DNA from: Aurantimonas sp. Leaf443
Lineage (GTDB): Bacteria > Pseudomonadota > Alphaproteobacteria > Rhizobiales > Rhizobiaceae
Assembly (NCBI RefSeq): GCF_001425575.1
Contig: NZ_LMRD01000007.1
Coordinates: 1 to 64,000 of the forward strand
DNA length: 64,000 nucleotides
Direction: 5' to 3'
Shown here: piece by piece, positions 54,534 to 63,803 of the stretch
Layout of the letters: each line of letters starts with the position of its first letter
Numbering within the stretch: the stretch's first letter is position 1
Made by a program: the position numbers and the translations under genes
The notes under the pieces: model-generated
Seen by the model: the letters and a program-made list of their open reading frames with translations, nothing else
Told to the model about the DNA's origin: nothing
The model's database searches: none

Positions 54534-56087
54534 TCAGCCCGCCGCGCGCAGGCGCATCGGTGGGCTCGTCGGCGTGGCGGCTGTCGTCTCGTCGGGGAAA
54601 GCGTCGGCCATGCGGTACCGTGCGCGGGCGACCGCCCGAACCCAGTCGCGCCGTTCGCCGTCGCGCTCCCCGTCGGGCATGGTGGCGGCGAAGGTGGCGT
54701 GCGGGCGCTCGATGGCGGCAAGCCCCGCCATGTTCCAGAAGCCGGCGCCAAGGCCCGCCATGTGCGCCGCGCCGATCGCCGAAAGGCCGGCGACGGGAGA
54801 GCGAAGGACGGTGAGGCCGGCGAGATCGGCCTGGAGCTGCATCAGCGCATCGTTGGCGGACGGGCCGCCGTCGGCATAGAGCACCGTCACCGGCACGCCG
54901 GTCGAGCGCTCGACGGAGGCGATGACGTCGGCCACCTGATGCGGGATCGATTCGACGGCCGCCCGCGCCAGCGCCGCCCGCGAGGTGCCGAGCTTGAAGC
55001 CGCAGAGCGTCGCGCAGGCCTCGTCGTCCCAGTAGGGCGCGCCCAGACCGTTGAAGGCGGGCACCAGAGCGACGCCGGAGCCGCGCGAGGCCGAAAGCCC
55101 CTCGCCCACGAGAGCCTCGACGGACAGGCCCAGAACCTCGGCCAGCCAGCGCAGCGTCGAGCCGGCCGAGCGGATATTGCCCTCGGCGGCGCAGGCCGGC
55201 GCCTCCCCGTCGATCTGCCAGCCGATCGTCAGACAGGTGCCCTCGTCGAGGTCGCGCGCATCCGGTCCCAGCAGGCCCATCACCGAAGAGCCGGTGCCGA
55301 AGGTCGCCTTGACGGTGCCGGCGCGAAAGCCGCCCTGGCCGAAAAGCGCGGCATGGCTGTCGCCGAGGACAGCGGTCACGGGCGTCCCGTCGCGCAGGGG
55401 CGAAAGGTTGCGGATTGCGGGAAACGGGCCGGTGGAGGGCAGGATGCGCGGCAGGGCCTGAAGCGGAATGCCGAAGAGATCGCAGAGCTCGTCCGACCAG
55501 CGGGCCTGCGCCGTGTCGAGCAGCTGCGTGCGCGAGGCGTTGCCGATCTCGATGACGTGCTCGCCGCCGAGGCGGAAGAGGAGCCAGGAGTCGACGGTGC
55601 CGAGCGCGATTTCGCCGGCGCGCGATCGTGTCCGGTCCGGATCGTGCCGGTCGAGGAGCCAGCGGCCCTTCAGCGCCGAGAACATCGGATCGAGCGGCAG
55701 CCCCGAAAGGCGCCGCACCGTGTCGCGCACCGTCGGCGTTCCCAGGGCCCGCGCGATCCCCGTCGTGCGCTGGTCCTGCCAGGAAAGGAGCGGCGAGATC
55801 GCCTGACCCGTGCGCTTGTCCCACAGGAGGAGCGACTCGCGCTGGGTGGAGAAGCCGACCGCCGCCACGCGTGCGGGGTCGATGCCGCGCAGGGTCGACG
55901 CCACGGCCGCCGCGACGCTGTCCCAGATCGCGTCCGGATCCTGCTCGACCCAGCCGGGCTGCGGGCAGGTCTCGCCGAGCGGCGCCGTTCCCTGGGCCAC
56001 GACCGCGCCGGCCCTGTCGACGAGAAGGCCTTTCGTCGAGCTCGTTCCCTGGTCGATCGCCAGGATCAGGTCGGGGGCGGCGGCCAT
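54534..56087 (-). CDS. FGGY-family sugar/polyol kinase, glycerol kinase-like
   Basis: A 517-residue kinase from ATG 56087. LAIDQGTSSTKGLLVD is the phosphate-1 motif. Several stretches resemble glycerol kinase: ETCPQPGWVEQDPDAIW, GLPLDPMFSALKGRWLLDR, GTVDSWLLFRLGG and NASRTQLLDTAQARW. FGTGSSVMGLLG and YADGGPSANDALMQLQADL, the FGGY signature region, follow. A C-terminal extension of about 25 residues is disordered-looking. It should phosphorylate a small polyol or ketose (C3-C5). The gene starts 5 bp after the transketolase C subunit, so they are coupled. The substrate is the key unknown of this operon. Confidence 0.88.
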   Translation of the reverse strand: MAAAPDLILAIDQGTSSTKGLLVDRAGAVVAQGTAPLGETCPQPGWVEQDPDAIWDSVAAAVASTLRGIDPARVAAVGFSTQRESLLLWDKRTGQAISPLLSWQDQRTTGIARALGTPTVRDTVRRLSGLPLDPMFSALKGRWLLDRHDPDRTRSRAGEIALGTVDSWLLFRLGGEHVIEIGNASRTQLLDTAQARWSDELCDLFGIPLQALPRILPSTGPFPAIRNLSPLRDGTPVTAVLGDSHAALFGQGGFRAGTVKATFGTGSSVMGLLGPDARDLDEGTCLTIGWQIDGEAPACAAEGNIRSAGSTLRWLAEVLGLSVEALVGEGLSASRGSGVALVPAFNGLGAPYWDDEACATLCGFKLGTSRAALARAAVESIPHQVADVIASVERSTGVPVTVLYADGGPSANDALMQLQADLAGLTVLRSPVAGLSAIGAAHMAGLGAGFWNMAGLAAIERPHATFAATMPDGERDGERRDWVRAVARARYRMADAFPDETTAATPTSPPMRLRAAG

Positions 56088-56092
56088 GGCCG

Positions 56093-57040
56093 TCAGGCCG
56101 CCAGTTCGCGCGCGGCGGCTTCGATGCCGGCGGCGTTGAGACCAAAATGGTCGAGGAGGAAGCTCGCGTCGCCGGTGGGGGCGAAGGTCGAGACGCCGAG
56201 AATGCGCATCCTCACCGGGTGGCTCTGCGCGACGATCTCGGCGACGGCGCCGCCGAGCCCGCCCTGCGGAACGCCCTCTTCCGCCGTCACGATGCCGCGC
56301 GTCTCGCGGGCCGCGCGGATCAGCGCCTGCGCATCGATCGGAGCGAGCGAGGAGACGTTGAGGACGCGCGCCGAGATGCCGGACGCCTTCAGGTTGCGCG
56401 CCGCCTCGACCGCGCGCGAGACGAGCGTGCCCGTGGCCACGATCGTGACGTCCGACCCGTCGTGGAGTTCGTCGGCCCGCCCGACCGCAAAGCCGCCGGC
56501 CTCGTCGGATACGGCCGGCACGGCGTAGCGCCCGACACGCATGAAGACCGGACCCTGCGCCTGCGCCGCCCAGCGCACCGCCTCGCGCGTCTGGAACGGA
56601 TCGGCCGGCACGAGGATGGTCAGATCGTGGATCGCCCGCATCCAGGCGAGATCCTCGATCGAATGGTGCGTGGGGCCGAGCTCGCCATAGGCCATGCCCG
56701 GGCTCATGCCGCACAGGACGACGTGATAGCCGTTATAGGCCGCGTCGACCTTCACCTGCTCCATCGCGCGCCCGGTGAGGAAGGGCGAGGCGCAGCAGAC
56801 ATAGGGAATGAGCCCGGCATTGGCGAGACCGGCGGCCACGCCCACCATGTTCTGCTCGGCGATGCCGACATTGATCAGGCGGTCCGGAAACTCCTTCTGG
56901 AACGCCTTGAGGTTCGAGGATCCGACGGAATCGTTGCAGACGGCGACGATGCGCTCGTTCGTGCGGGCCAGCTCTGTCAGCGTCTCGGCGAAGGCCTTGC
57001 GGCAGTCGAAGAGGCCTGCGGAAACGGTTTTCTCGCTCAT
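56093..57040 (-). CDS. Transketolase C-terminal subunit
   Basis: A 315-residue protein carrying the pyrimidine-binding and C-terminal domains of transketolase. RLINVGIAEQNMVGVAAGLA holds the catalytic Glu that activates thiamine diphosphate. GELGPTHHSIEDLAWMRAI, given as positions within 130-150, is the conserved His-rich stretch. TAEEGVPQGGLGGAVAEIV starts the last domain. Together with the N-terminal subunit it forms a split (two-chain) transketolase. Its ATG overlaps the stop of that gene (ATGA). Split transketolases in sugar operons often use special substrates, such as apulose-4-phosphate (AptAB). Confidence 0.92.
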   Translation of the reverse strand: MSEKTVSAGLFDCRKAFAETLTELARTNERIVAVCNDSVGSSNLKAFQKEFPDRLINVGIAEQNMVGVAAGLANAGLIPYVCCASPFLTGRAMEQVKVDAAYNGYHVVLCGMSPGMAYGELGPTHHSIEDLAWMRAIHDLTILVPADPFQTREAVRWAAQAQGPVFMRVGRYAVPAVSDEAGGFAVGRADELHDGSDVTIVATGTLVSRAVEAARNLKASGISARVLNVSSLAPIDAQALIRAARETRGIVTAEEGVPQGGLGGAVAEIVAQSHPVRMRILGVSTFAPTGDASFLLDHFGLNAAGIEAAARELAA

Positions 57041-57897
57041 GCGGAGAGTTCCTTCAGCGCGATCGCGATCTGGTCGGCGCTCGGCACGCCATGGTGCCAT
57101 TCGACGCCGTGCTCCATGAAGGAGACGCCCTTGCCCTTCACGGTGCGGGCGAGCACGAAGACCGGCTTGCCCTCCCCCGGCCGGGACAGCGCGTCGATCA
57201 GCGCCGCGTGATCGTGGCCGTCGATGTCGCGCACCTCCCAGCCGAAGGCGGCGAACTTCTCGCCGAGCGGCGAGAGATCGTTGGTGTCCGAGACGCTGGC
57301 GCCCTGCTGCAGGCCGTTGCGGTCGACGACGAGGGTGAGGTTGGAAAGCTTGCGGTGGCCGGCGAACATCGCCGCCTCCCAGTTCGAGCCCTCCTGCAAC
57401 TCGCCGTCGCCGGTGACGCAGAAGGAGCGGAAGGTCTGGCCGCGCACCTGGGCCCCGACCGCCGTGCCGAGCGCGATCGGCAGGCCGTGTCCGAGCGGTC
57501 CGGTATTGGCCTCCACGCCCGGCACCTTGCGCCGGTTGGGATGGCCGTTCAGCCGCGACAGCGGCTTCATGAACGTCTCGAGTTCTGCTTCCGGAAAGAA
57601 ACCGCGCCGTGCCAGCACGGTGTAGAGCGCGGCGGCGCAATGGCCCTTGGAGAGGACGAAGCGATCGCGGTCTTCGGCCATCGGCTCGGCCGGATCGATG
57701 GCCAGCACGTTGAAGAAGAGCGTGACGAGGATGTCGGTGACGGACAGATCCCCGCCGACATGGCCGAGACCGGCGGTGCCGATCGTCTGGATTATGCGCT
57801 TGCGCGTTTCGGTGGCCTCGCGGGCGAGACCGGCCGCGCCCAGAAGGGGCTCGCGGTCGGATCGTCGCTCGGCGGCGAGAGCGGGGGCAAGGGCCAT
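57037..57897 (-). CDS. Transketolase N-terminal subunit
   Basis: A 286-residue protein carrying the pyrophosphate-binding domain. GLGHVGGDLSVTDILVTLFF near residue 44, FVLSKGHCAAALYTVL, NTGPLGHGLPIALG, and the thiamine diphosphate motif GDGELQEGSNWEA ending in VVDRNGLQQG are all typical. It is the first gene of a nine-gene leftward run. AAAGGAG precedes ATG 57897, and a palindrome (57912-57925) lies just upstream. The holoenzyme would transfer a two-carbon ketol unit between sugar phosphates in the cytoplasm. Confidence 0.92.
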   Translation of the reverse strand: MALAPALAAERRSDREPLLGAAGLAREATETRKRIIQTIGTAGLGHVGGDLSVTDILVTLFFNVLAIDPAEPMAEDRDRFVLSKGHCAAALYTVLARRGFFPEAELETFMKPLSRLNGHPNRRKVPGVEANTGPLGHGLPIALGTAVGAQVRGQTFRSFCVTGDGELQEGSNWEAAMFAGHRKLSNLTLVVDRNGLQQGASVSDTNDLSPLGEKFAAFGWEVRDIDGHDHAALIDALSRPGEGKPVFVLARTVKGKGVSFMEHGVEWHHGVPSADQIAIALKELSA

Positions 57898-57911
57898 CGG
57901 CTCGGCTCCTT

Positions 57912-57943
57912 TGAATAAATATTCATTGCTGTATTGATATTCA
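57912..57943. promoter_or_regulatory. Probable SorC-type operator upstream of the transketolase operon
   Basis: TGAATA-AA-TATTCA (57912-57925) is a perfect 6-bp inverted repeat, and the half-site TATTCA recurs 18 bp away at 57938-57943. This AT-rich block stands out in GC-rich DNA. It lies 15 bp upstream of the first transketolase start, in the region shared with the SorC-family gene. It probably overlaps the leftward promoter. Confidence 0.55.
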
Positions 57944-58182
57944 GGCTAGGCAGTGCTCTATGGGATGTCAAGCGCGGAAAGTTTGTGCAGTGCACCCCAA
58001 TCCTGCGGCAATGCCGAAGCCCCCATCGACGCGCGTCGGTCCTCGCGACCCTTCCGTCCCCCGTCCGGCACGCGCTTCGGCGCCTTACGCGGGGCGCCCG
58101 AGGCTGGTAATCGGGGAGCGGCGCACGGGCGTGCGCACGGCTCGTGTGGCAGCCGCGTCGCTGGCGCGAAGGGAAACGGTTC

Positions 58183-59133
58183 TTGGCCCGCATCCACGAT
58201 CTCAGGCTGATGGGGCGCGTCGCGCAGCTCTACTATCTGGAGAAGGCGACCCAGGCCGAGATCTCGAAGCGCCTGAACATCAGCCAGGCCTCGATCTCCC
58301 GCCTCCTGAAGCGGGCGCAGGACGAGAACCTCGTCCAGATCACCATCCACGCCCCGCGCGGCACGTTCTTCGACCTGGAAGCGAGCCTTCGCGAGCGCTA
58401 CGGCCTCTCGGAAGCCTTCGTGGTGGAAGCTGCGCAGAACACCGAAGAGGCGATCCTCAGCGCCATCGGCGCGGCCACCGCCCATTTCCTGGAGACCTCG
58501 CTGCGCGAGGGCGAGGTGATCGGCCTCTCCTCCTGGAGCGCCTCGCTGCTGCGCACGGTGGAAAGCCTGCATCCGACGCGCGTCTCGGCGTCGCGCGTGA
58601 TCCAGCTTCTCGGCGGCACGGGCAATCCCGGCGCGGAGAAGCACGCCACGCACCTGACGCTGCGCATGGCGCAGATCACCGGGGCCAAGCCTCAGCTCCT
58701 CGCCGCACCCGGCCTCACCCAGTCGGCCGAGGCCCGCGCCATCCTCGTCCAGGACCCGTTCGTGCGCGAGACGCTCTCGCAATTCAAGGACGTGACGCTC
58801 GCCCTCGTCGGCATCGGCGCGCTCGAGCCCTCGCAGATGCTGGCCGACAGCGGCAACCGTCTTCTGGCCTCCGAACTGCGCGAACTCGGCGACGCGGGGG
58901 CGGTCGGCGACATGGGACTGCGCTTCTTCGACCGCGAGGGGCGGCAGGTGCGTTCCTCCTGCGACGAGCGCATCATCGGCATCGACCTGCCGGAGATGGC
59001 GGCCGTGCCGCGGGTCGTCGGCGTGGCCGGCGGAGCGCGCAAGGTGGACGCCATCCGCGCGGCCATGCTCGGCGGCTTCGTCTCGATCCTCGTCACGGAC
59101 AACCACACGGCGGCCGCCCTCGTCGCGGACTGA
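58183..59133 (+). CDS. SorC/DeoR-type sugar-binding transcriptional regulator
   Basis: A 316-residue regulator. TTG 58183 is chosen because the product then starts like other SorC proteins (MARIHDLRLMGRVAQLYYL) and GAAGGGA lies upstream; GTG 58144 is possible. The helix-turn-helix is at about 22-46 (TQAEISKRLNISQASISRLL). The long C-terminal sugar-binding domain contains VIGLSSWSASLL, VIQLLGGTGNPGAEKHA and VVGVAGGARKVDAIRAAMLGG. It binds a phosphorylated sugar and likely controls the divergent transketolase/ABC operon, with the palindrome at 57912-57943 as a candidate site. Confidence 0.88.
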   Translation: MARIHDLRLMGRVAQLYYLEKATQAEISKRLNISQASISRLLKRAQDENLVQITIHAPRGTFFDLEASLRERYGLSEAFVVEAAQNTEEAILSAIGAATAHFLETSLREGEVIGLSSWSASLLRTVESLHPTRVSASRVIQLLGGTGNPGAEKHATHLTLRMAQITGAKPQLLAAPGLTQSAEARAILVQDPFVRETLSQFKDVTLALVGIGALEPSQMLADSGNRLLASELRELGDAGAVGDMGLRFFDREGRQVRSSCDERIIGIDLPEMAAVPRVVGVAGGARKVDAIRAAMLGGFVSILVTDNHTAAALVAD

Positions 59134-59248
59134 CCCGGCGGCTGGCCTCTCCGCCCCTTGCCCCATCGCCGACAGCGCTTTCGCGGCCGCCCCGCGCGGC
59201 GCGATGCCGCGTCTTGCCCGCTTCCAAGACCCAACCCGGAGGACATGA

Positions 59249-60028
59249 ATGAACCGCTTCTCGAACAGAACCGTCGTCATCACCGGCGGCAGCCGCGGCA
59301 TCGGCGCCGCCATCGCCCTGCGCTTCGCCCGCGAGGGTGCGAATGTCATGGTCAGCGCCAACGAGGACCCCACCGCCGCCGTCGAGGCGATCCGCGCCGC
59401 CGGCGGGCGGGCGGAAGGGTTCGTCGCCGACGTGACCGACAAGGGCGACGTCGTGGCGCTCTACGACGCGGCCGAGGCGGCCTTCGGCTCCGTCGACATC
59501 TCCGTCCAGAACGCCGGCGTCATCACCATCGCCAAGGTCGAGGACCTGACGATCGAGGAATGGCGCAAGGTGCTGGACGTCAACACGACCGGCGTCTTCC
59601 TGTGCTGTCAGGAAGCCATCGCGCGCCTGCGCAAGCATGGCCGCGGCGGGCGCCTCATCAACACCGCCTCCGGCCAGGCGCGCCAGGGCTTCATCTACAC
59701 GCCCCACTATGCCGCCTCGAAGTTCGGCGTTGTCGGCATCACGCAGAGTCTGGCCAAGGAAGTCGCCAAGGAGGGCATCACCGTCAATGCCTTCTGCCCG
59801 GGCATCATCGAGACCGATATGTGGGCCTATAACGACGCGGCCTGGGGCAAGCTGATGGGCGACTACAAGCCGGGCGAACTGATGGCCGAATGGGTCGCCG
59901 GCATCCCGGCCGGGCGCGCGGGCAGAGGCGAGGACGTCGCCGGCCTCGTGGCCTTCCTCGCCTCCGAGGATGCCGCCTACATCACCGGCCAGACGGTCAA
60001 TGTCGACGGCGGCCTGTTCATGTCGTGA
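59249..60028 (+). CDS. Short-chain dehydrogenase/reductase downstream of the SorC-type gene
   Basis: A 259-residue SDR with CGGAGGA upstream of ATG 59249. It has VITGGSRGIGAAIA for cofactor binding, VQNAGVITI, LINTASGQARQG and catalytic YAASK. The end TGQTVNVDGGLFMS is typical of the family. It resembles sorbitol/iditol/diacetyl reductase-type SDRs. It is 115 bp downstream of the regulator on the same strand and likely acts in the same pathway as the divergent operon, giving the system two SDRs. Substrate is unknown. Confidence 0.87.
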   Translation: MNRFSNRTVVITGGSRGIGAAIALRFAREGANVMVSANEDPTAAVEAIRAAGGRAEGFVADVTDKGDVVALYDAAEAAFGSVDISVQNAGVITIAKVEDLTIEEWRKVLDVNTTGVFLCCQEAIARLRKHGRGGRLINTASGQARQGFIYTPHYAASKFGVVGITQSLAKEVAKEGITVNAFCPGIIETDMWAYNDAAWGKLMGDYKPGELMAEWVAGIPAGRAGRGEDVAGLVAFLASEDAAYITGQTVNVDGGLFMS

Positions 60029-60033
60029 GCCGA

Positions 60034-60072
60034 GCGCCCCTGCCGCGACCGTGGACGTCGCGGCAGGAGCGC
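60034..60072. terminator. Bidirectional terminator between SDR and pca operon
   Basis: An 11-bp perfect stem (60039-60049 with 60057-60067) extended by four more pairs (60034-60037 with 60069-60072) fills the 49-bp gap between two convergent stops. It closes both transcripts. Confidence 0.7.
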
Positions 60073-60077
60073 CGAAC

Positions 60078-61145
60078 TCAGGCCTTGCCGTCCTTCGCGA
60101 CGAATTGCGCGCCGGCCAGCAGGCGGTCGCAGGTGAGGAGGGCGGCGCCGGCGGCCTCGGCCATCGGCGGCAGGACGAGCCATTCGAGCGTCCAGGCCGC
60201 GCCGGAGCGCTCGTTCTCGTGGATCATGGACTGGGCGAGCGTGCCCAGAAGACCGGCCGAGAGCCGCCCGAGCGCGACGAGGACCTCCGCGCCGACCGGG
60301 TTCTGCTTGTGCGCCATGGCCGAGGAGCCGCCGCCGCCCGAAAGGCGGATCGATGCCGTGCCGGTCTGGGCCATCAGCGCCACGTCCTGCCCGATCTTGC
60401 CGAGCGTGCCGGCCAGAAGCGCCAGACCTTGCGCGACGTCGAGGATCTGGGTCCGGTCGCTGTGCCAGGGCGCGGCGTCGCGAAGGCGGAGGCGGGCGGC
60501 CAGGTCGGCGCGAAGCGCCTCGTAGGCCGGGCCGAAGCTCGCGCCGTCGCCGACGGGGCCGCCGAGCTGCAGCGGCAGGCGCGTCCGCAGGGCGGCGAGC
60601 CTCTCGCGATGGTTCTCGAGCGGGCGGCGCCAGGTCGAGAGCTTGGCCGAGACGGTGAAGGGAAGCGCCGCCTGCATGCGCGTCTGCGCCATCAGCGGGC
60701 GGTCGCCCTCGGCCTCGGCCAGGGCGCCGAGCCTTGCGATCAGGCCCTCGACGCGGCGCTGAAGGAGGGCCAGCACGTCCCGCAGGCGCAGCATGAGGCC
60801 GGTGTCGATCGCGTCCTGGCTGGTCGCGCCGAGATGGACGCTCGCGCCATGCGCCTCGCCGACCGCGCCGCGCATGGCGCGCACGAGCGCCGGCACGGCG
60901 ACGCCGTCGCGGGCGATGCCCTCGCGAAGGGCGGCGACCGACGGTCGGACCGCCGGGCCCGCTTGCGCCTCGATCGCCTCCGCCGCCTGCGGCGACAGGA
61001 GGCCGAGCGCCGCCTGCGAATGGGCGAGCGCGACCTCGAAGGCCTGCATCGCGGCGATCTCGGCCTCGGCGGAGAAATGCCGGGCGATCTCGGCGTCTCC
61101 CGTCAGCGCCTCGACGAGCGGTCTCTCCTGCCCCGCCACGCTCAC
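60078..61145 (-). CDS. pcaB: 3-Carboxy-cis,cis-muconate cycloisomerase
   Basis: A 355-residue protein from GTG 61145, which overlaps the pcaF stop (GTGA). It belongs to the fumarase/adenylosuccinate lyase superfamily. The signature [20 protein letters not shown] and an upstream [16 protein letters not shown] are both conserved in PcaB. It converts 3-carboxymuconate to gamma-carboxymuconolactone in the protocatechuate branch of the beta-ketoadipate pathway. It is the last gene of the leftward pca transcript in this window. It is shorter than the ~450 residues of many bacterial PcaB but matches the ~350-residue alphaproteobacterial form. Confidence 0.9.
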   Translation of the reverse strand: MSVAGQERPLVEALTGDAEIARHFSAEAEIAAMQAFEVALAHSQAALGLLSPQAAEAIEAQAGPAVRPSVAALREGIARDGVAVPALVRAMRGAVGEAHGASVHLGATSQDAIDTGLMLRLRDVLALLQRRVEGLIARLGALAEAEGDRPLMAQTRMQAALPFTVSAKLSTWRRPLENHRERLAALRTRLPLQLGGPVGDGASFGPAYEALRADLAARLRLRDAAPWHSDRTQILDVAQGLALLAGTLGKIGQDVALMAQTGTASIRLSGGGGSSAMAHKQNPVGAEVLVALGRLSAGLLGTLAQSMIHENERSGAAWTLEWLVLPPMAEAAGAALLTCDRLLAGAQFVAKDGKA

Positions 61146-62344
61146 ACCCGTTCCAGCGCGACGGCGATGCCCTGGCCGACGCCGACGCACATGGTGGCCA
61201 GCGCCCGGCGGCCGCCGCCAAGCTGAAGCTCCAGCGCCGCCGTGCCCGCGATGCGCGCGCCCGACATGCCGAGCGGGTGGCCGAGGGCGATGGCGCCGCC
61301 GTTGGGGTTCACGCGCGCGTCGTCGTCGGCGATGCCGAGCTCGCGCAGGGTGGCGAGGCCCTGGCTCGCGAAGGCCTCGTTCAGTTCGATCACGTCGAAA
61401 TCGGCCGGCGTCAGCCCCAGCCGCGCCATGAGCTTCTTCGAGGCCGGCGCCGGTCCGATGCCCATGACGCGGGGGGGCACGCCCGCCGACGCGCCGCCCA
61501 GCACCCGCGCGATGGGCGTCAGCCCGTGGCGCCGGGCCGCCGCCTCGCTCGCCAGGATCAGCGCCGCCGCGCCGTCGTTGACGCCCGACGCGTTGCCGGC
61601 CGTCACCGATCCGCCCTTGCGGAATGGCGTGCCGAGCTTGGCGAGCGCCTCCATCGTCGTCGCGCGCGGATGCTCGTCGCGGGCCACCACGACGGGATCG
61701 CCCTTGCGCTGGGGGATCGTCACCGGCACGATCTCGCGCGCCAGCCGCCCGTTGGCCTGCGCGGCGGCCGCCTTGGTCTGCGAGCGCAGGGCGAAGGCGT
61801 CCTGGTCCGCCCGGCCCACATGGAAGTCCTCGGCGACGTTCTCGCCGGTCTCCGGCATGGAATCGACGCCGTACTGCGCCTTCATGAGCGGGTTCACGAA
61901 GCGCCAGCCGATCGTCGTGTCGTGGATCTCGGCATGGCGGGAGAACGCGGTGTCCGCCTTCGGCATGACGAAGGGCGCGCGGCTCATGGATTCGACGCCG
62001 CCCGCGATCACCAGCTCCGCCTCGCCCGCCTTGATCGCCCGCGCCGCCGTGATCACCGCGTCCATGCCGGAACCGCAGAGGCGGTTCATCGTCGTGCCCG
62101 GCACGCTCTCGGGCAGGCCGGCGAGCAGGAGCGACATGCGCGCGACGTTGCGGTTGTCCTCGCCCGCCTGATTGGCGCAGCCGAAGATGACCTCGTCCAC
62201 CGCCGCGAAGTCGACGGAGGGATGGCGCTCCATCAGCGCCTTGAGCGGGATCGCGCCGAGATCGTCGGCCCGCACCGAGGAAAGCGCGCCGCCGAACCGG
62301 CCGATGGGCGTGCGCAGATAGGCGCAGAGAAAGGCTTCGCTCAT
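61142..62344 (-). CDS. pcaF: Beta-ketoadipyl-CoA thiolase
   Basis: A 400-residue thiolase. The acyl-enzyme Cys is in [14 protein letters not shown] near residue 90. [24 protein letters not shown] with the catalytic His, and MCVGVGQG with the second Cys complete the active site. It cleaves beta-ketoadipyl-CoA to succinyl-CoA and acetyl-CoA, the final step of the pathway. PcaF rather than acetoacetyl-CoA thiolase is favoured by its place directly after pcaJ. It overlaps pcaB by four bases and follows pcaJ by one base. Confidence 0.92.
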   Translation of the reverse strand: MSEAFLCAYLRTPIGRFGGALSSVRADDLGAIPLKALMERHPSVDFAAVDEVIFGCANQAGEDNRNVARMSLLLAGLPESVPGTTMNRLCGSGMDAVITAARAIKAGEAELVIAGGVESMSRAPFVMPKADTAFSRHAEIHDTTIGWRFVNPLMKAQYGVDSMPETGENVAEDFHVGRADQDAFALRSQTKAAAAQANGRLAREIVPVTIPQRKGDPVVVARDEHPRATTMEALAKLGTPFRKGGSVTAGNASGVNDGAAALILASEAAARRHGLTPIARVLGGASAGVPPRVMGIGPAPASKKLMARLGLTPADFDVIELNEAFASQGLATLRELGIADDDARVNPNGGAIALGHPLGMSGARIAGTAALELQLGGGRRALATMCVGVGQGIAVALERV

Positions 62345-62345
62345 C

Positions 62346-63017
62346 TCAAAGCTCCGGAACGAGGAGGTCGGCGACGGGGCCGGGCACGACGAGTTCGGCG
62401 CCCGTCACGGCCTGCAGCTCTGGAAGCGAGAGCGCCGGCAGCTTCTCGCGCAGGACGAAGCGCCCGCCCTCGATGTCGATGACGGCCAGGCTCGTATAGA
62501 TGCGCGTGACGCAGGCGACGCCCGTCAGCGGCAGCGAGCAGCGCTTCACGAGCTTCGGCCGCCCGTCCTTCGTCACGTGCTCGGTGATGACGGCGACGCG
62601 CTTGGCGCCGTGCACCAGGTCCATCGCCCCGCCGACCGCCGGCACGCCCTTCGGGCCCGTCGACCAGTTGGCGAGATCGCCGGTCTCGGCGACCTCGTAG
62701 GCGCCCAGGATCGCCACGTCCAGATGCCCGCCGCGCACCATGGCGAAACTGTCGGCATGGTGGAAGAAGGCCGTGCCCGGCTTCAAGGTCACGGCCTTCT
62801 TGCCGGCATTGATGAGGTCCCAGTCCTCGCTCCCGGCCGCCGGCGCCTCGCCGAAGCCGAGAATGCCGTTCTCGGTGTGGAAGATCGCCTCGCGGCCGGG
62901 CGGCTGGAACTTCGCCACCATCTCGGGAAAGCCGATGCCGAGATTGACATAGGCGCCGTCGGCGATGTCCTGCGCGGCGCGCCAGGCGATCTGGGTGGAG
63001 GAAAGCTTCGCGCTCAT
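62346..63017 (-). CDS. pcaJ: 3-Oxoadipate CoA-transferase subunit B
   Basis: A 223-residue beta subunit of the family I CoA-transferases. The catalytic Glu lies in [11 protein letters not shown] near residue 49; [11 protein letters not shown] and [14 protein letters not shown] are conserved. With PcaI it moves CoA from succinyl-CoA to 3-oxoadipate. Its ATG overlaps the pcaI stop (ATGA). Context distinguishes it from acetoacetate or succinyl-CoA:3-ketoacid transferases. Confidence 0.93.
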   Translation of the reverse strand: MSAKLSSTQIAWRAAQDIADGAYVNLGIGFPEMVAKFQPPGREAIFHTENGILGFGEAPAAGSEDWDLINAGKKAVTLKPGTAFFHHADSFAMVRGGHLDVAILGAYEVAETGDLANWSTGPKGVPAVGGAMDLVHGAKRVAVITEHVTKDGRPKLVKRCSLPLTGVACVTRIYTSLAVIDIEGGRFVLREKLPALSLPELQAVTGAELVVPGPVADLLVPEL

Positions 63018-63748
63018 GCGGCGGGCTCCGGATAGACGGCGTTGGCGCGGTTCAGCTCTTCCTCCTGCGCGGGCGCGCTCACCTCGACCAGCCCCTGCAC
63101 GAAGAGGCCGGGCGTCACCACGTGCTCGGGATCGAGCTCGCCGGGGGCCACGATGCGCGTCACCTGCGCGATGGTCGTGGCGGCGGCGGTGGCCATCAGC
63201 GGGTTGAAGTTGCGGGCGGCCTTGTTGAAGGTGAGGTTGCCGAGCCTGTCGCCGAGATGGGCCTTGATGAGCGCGACATCGGCCTTCAGCCAGAGTTCGC
63301 GCACGTAGGGCCGTCCGTCGAACTCCTCGACGGGCTTGCCCTTGGCGAGGTCCGTGCCGTAGCTCGTCGGCGTGTAGAAGGCGGGAATGCCCGCACCGCC
63401 GGCCCGGATGCGCTCGGCGAGCGTGCCCTGCGGCACCAGTTCCAGCTCGATCTCGCCCTTCAGGTAGCGCTCGGTGAAGACGCGCGGGTCGGCCGAGCGC
63501 GGAAAGGAGCAGATGAGCTTGCGCACCATGCCCTGCTCGATGAGGGCGGCGAGGCCGACATGGCCGTTGCCGGCATTGTTGTTGACGACCGTCAGGTTCT
63601 TCGGCGAGCCGGTGGCCAGAAACCGGTCGATCAGGGCGTGGATCAGTTCGATCGGCGCGCCCGAGCCGCCGAAGCCGCCGATCATCACCGTCATGCCGTC
63701 CGCGATGCCGGAAACGGCGTCGACGAGGCTGGGGAGCGTCTTGTCCAT
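63014..63748 (-). CDS. pcaI: 3-Oxoadipate CoA-transferase subunit A
   Basis: A 244-residue alpha subunit. MTVMIGGFGGSGAPIELIHAL near the N terminus, NNNAGNGHVGLAALIEQG, and FNPLMATAAATTIAQV are conserved in PcaI and related transferases. It forms a heterotetramer with PcaJ. A 55-bp gap separates it from the pcaG stop upstream on the transcript. GGAGA lies just before ATG 63748. Confidence 0.93.
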   Translation of the reverse strand: MDKTLPSLVDAVSGIADGMTVMIGGFGGSGAPIELIHALIDRFLATGSPKNLTVVNNNAGNGHVGLAALIEQGMVRKLICSFPRSADPRVFTERYLKGEIELELVPQGTLAERIRAGGAGIPAFYTPTSYGTDLAKGKPVEEFDGRPYVRELWLKADVALIKAHLGDRLGNLTFNKAARNFNPLMATAAATTIAQVTRIVAPGELDPEHVVTPGLFVQGLVEVSAPAQEEELNRANAVYPEPAA

Positions 63749-63803
63749 GTCTCTCCTTCGCGGGGCGGCTTCGCCGGCCGGGCGGGATGGTTGCGGGGGG
63801 AAG

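Noticed and set aside
56093-57897. Reading the split transketolase as the SqwGH sulfo-transketolase of sulfoquinovose breakdown
   Set aside because: No sulfoquinovosidase, sulfoquinovose isomerase or sulfonate exporter is nearby, while FGGY and PfkB kinases and SDRs are.
48155-60028. Direct assignment of the operon to D-apiose breakdown
   Set aside because: The split transketolase and kinase fit loosely, but no apiose isomerase is present and two SDRs, a PfkB kinase and a phosphatase are unexplained. Kept only as a comparison.
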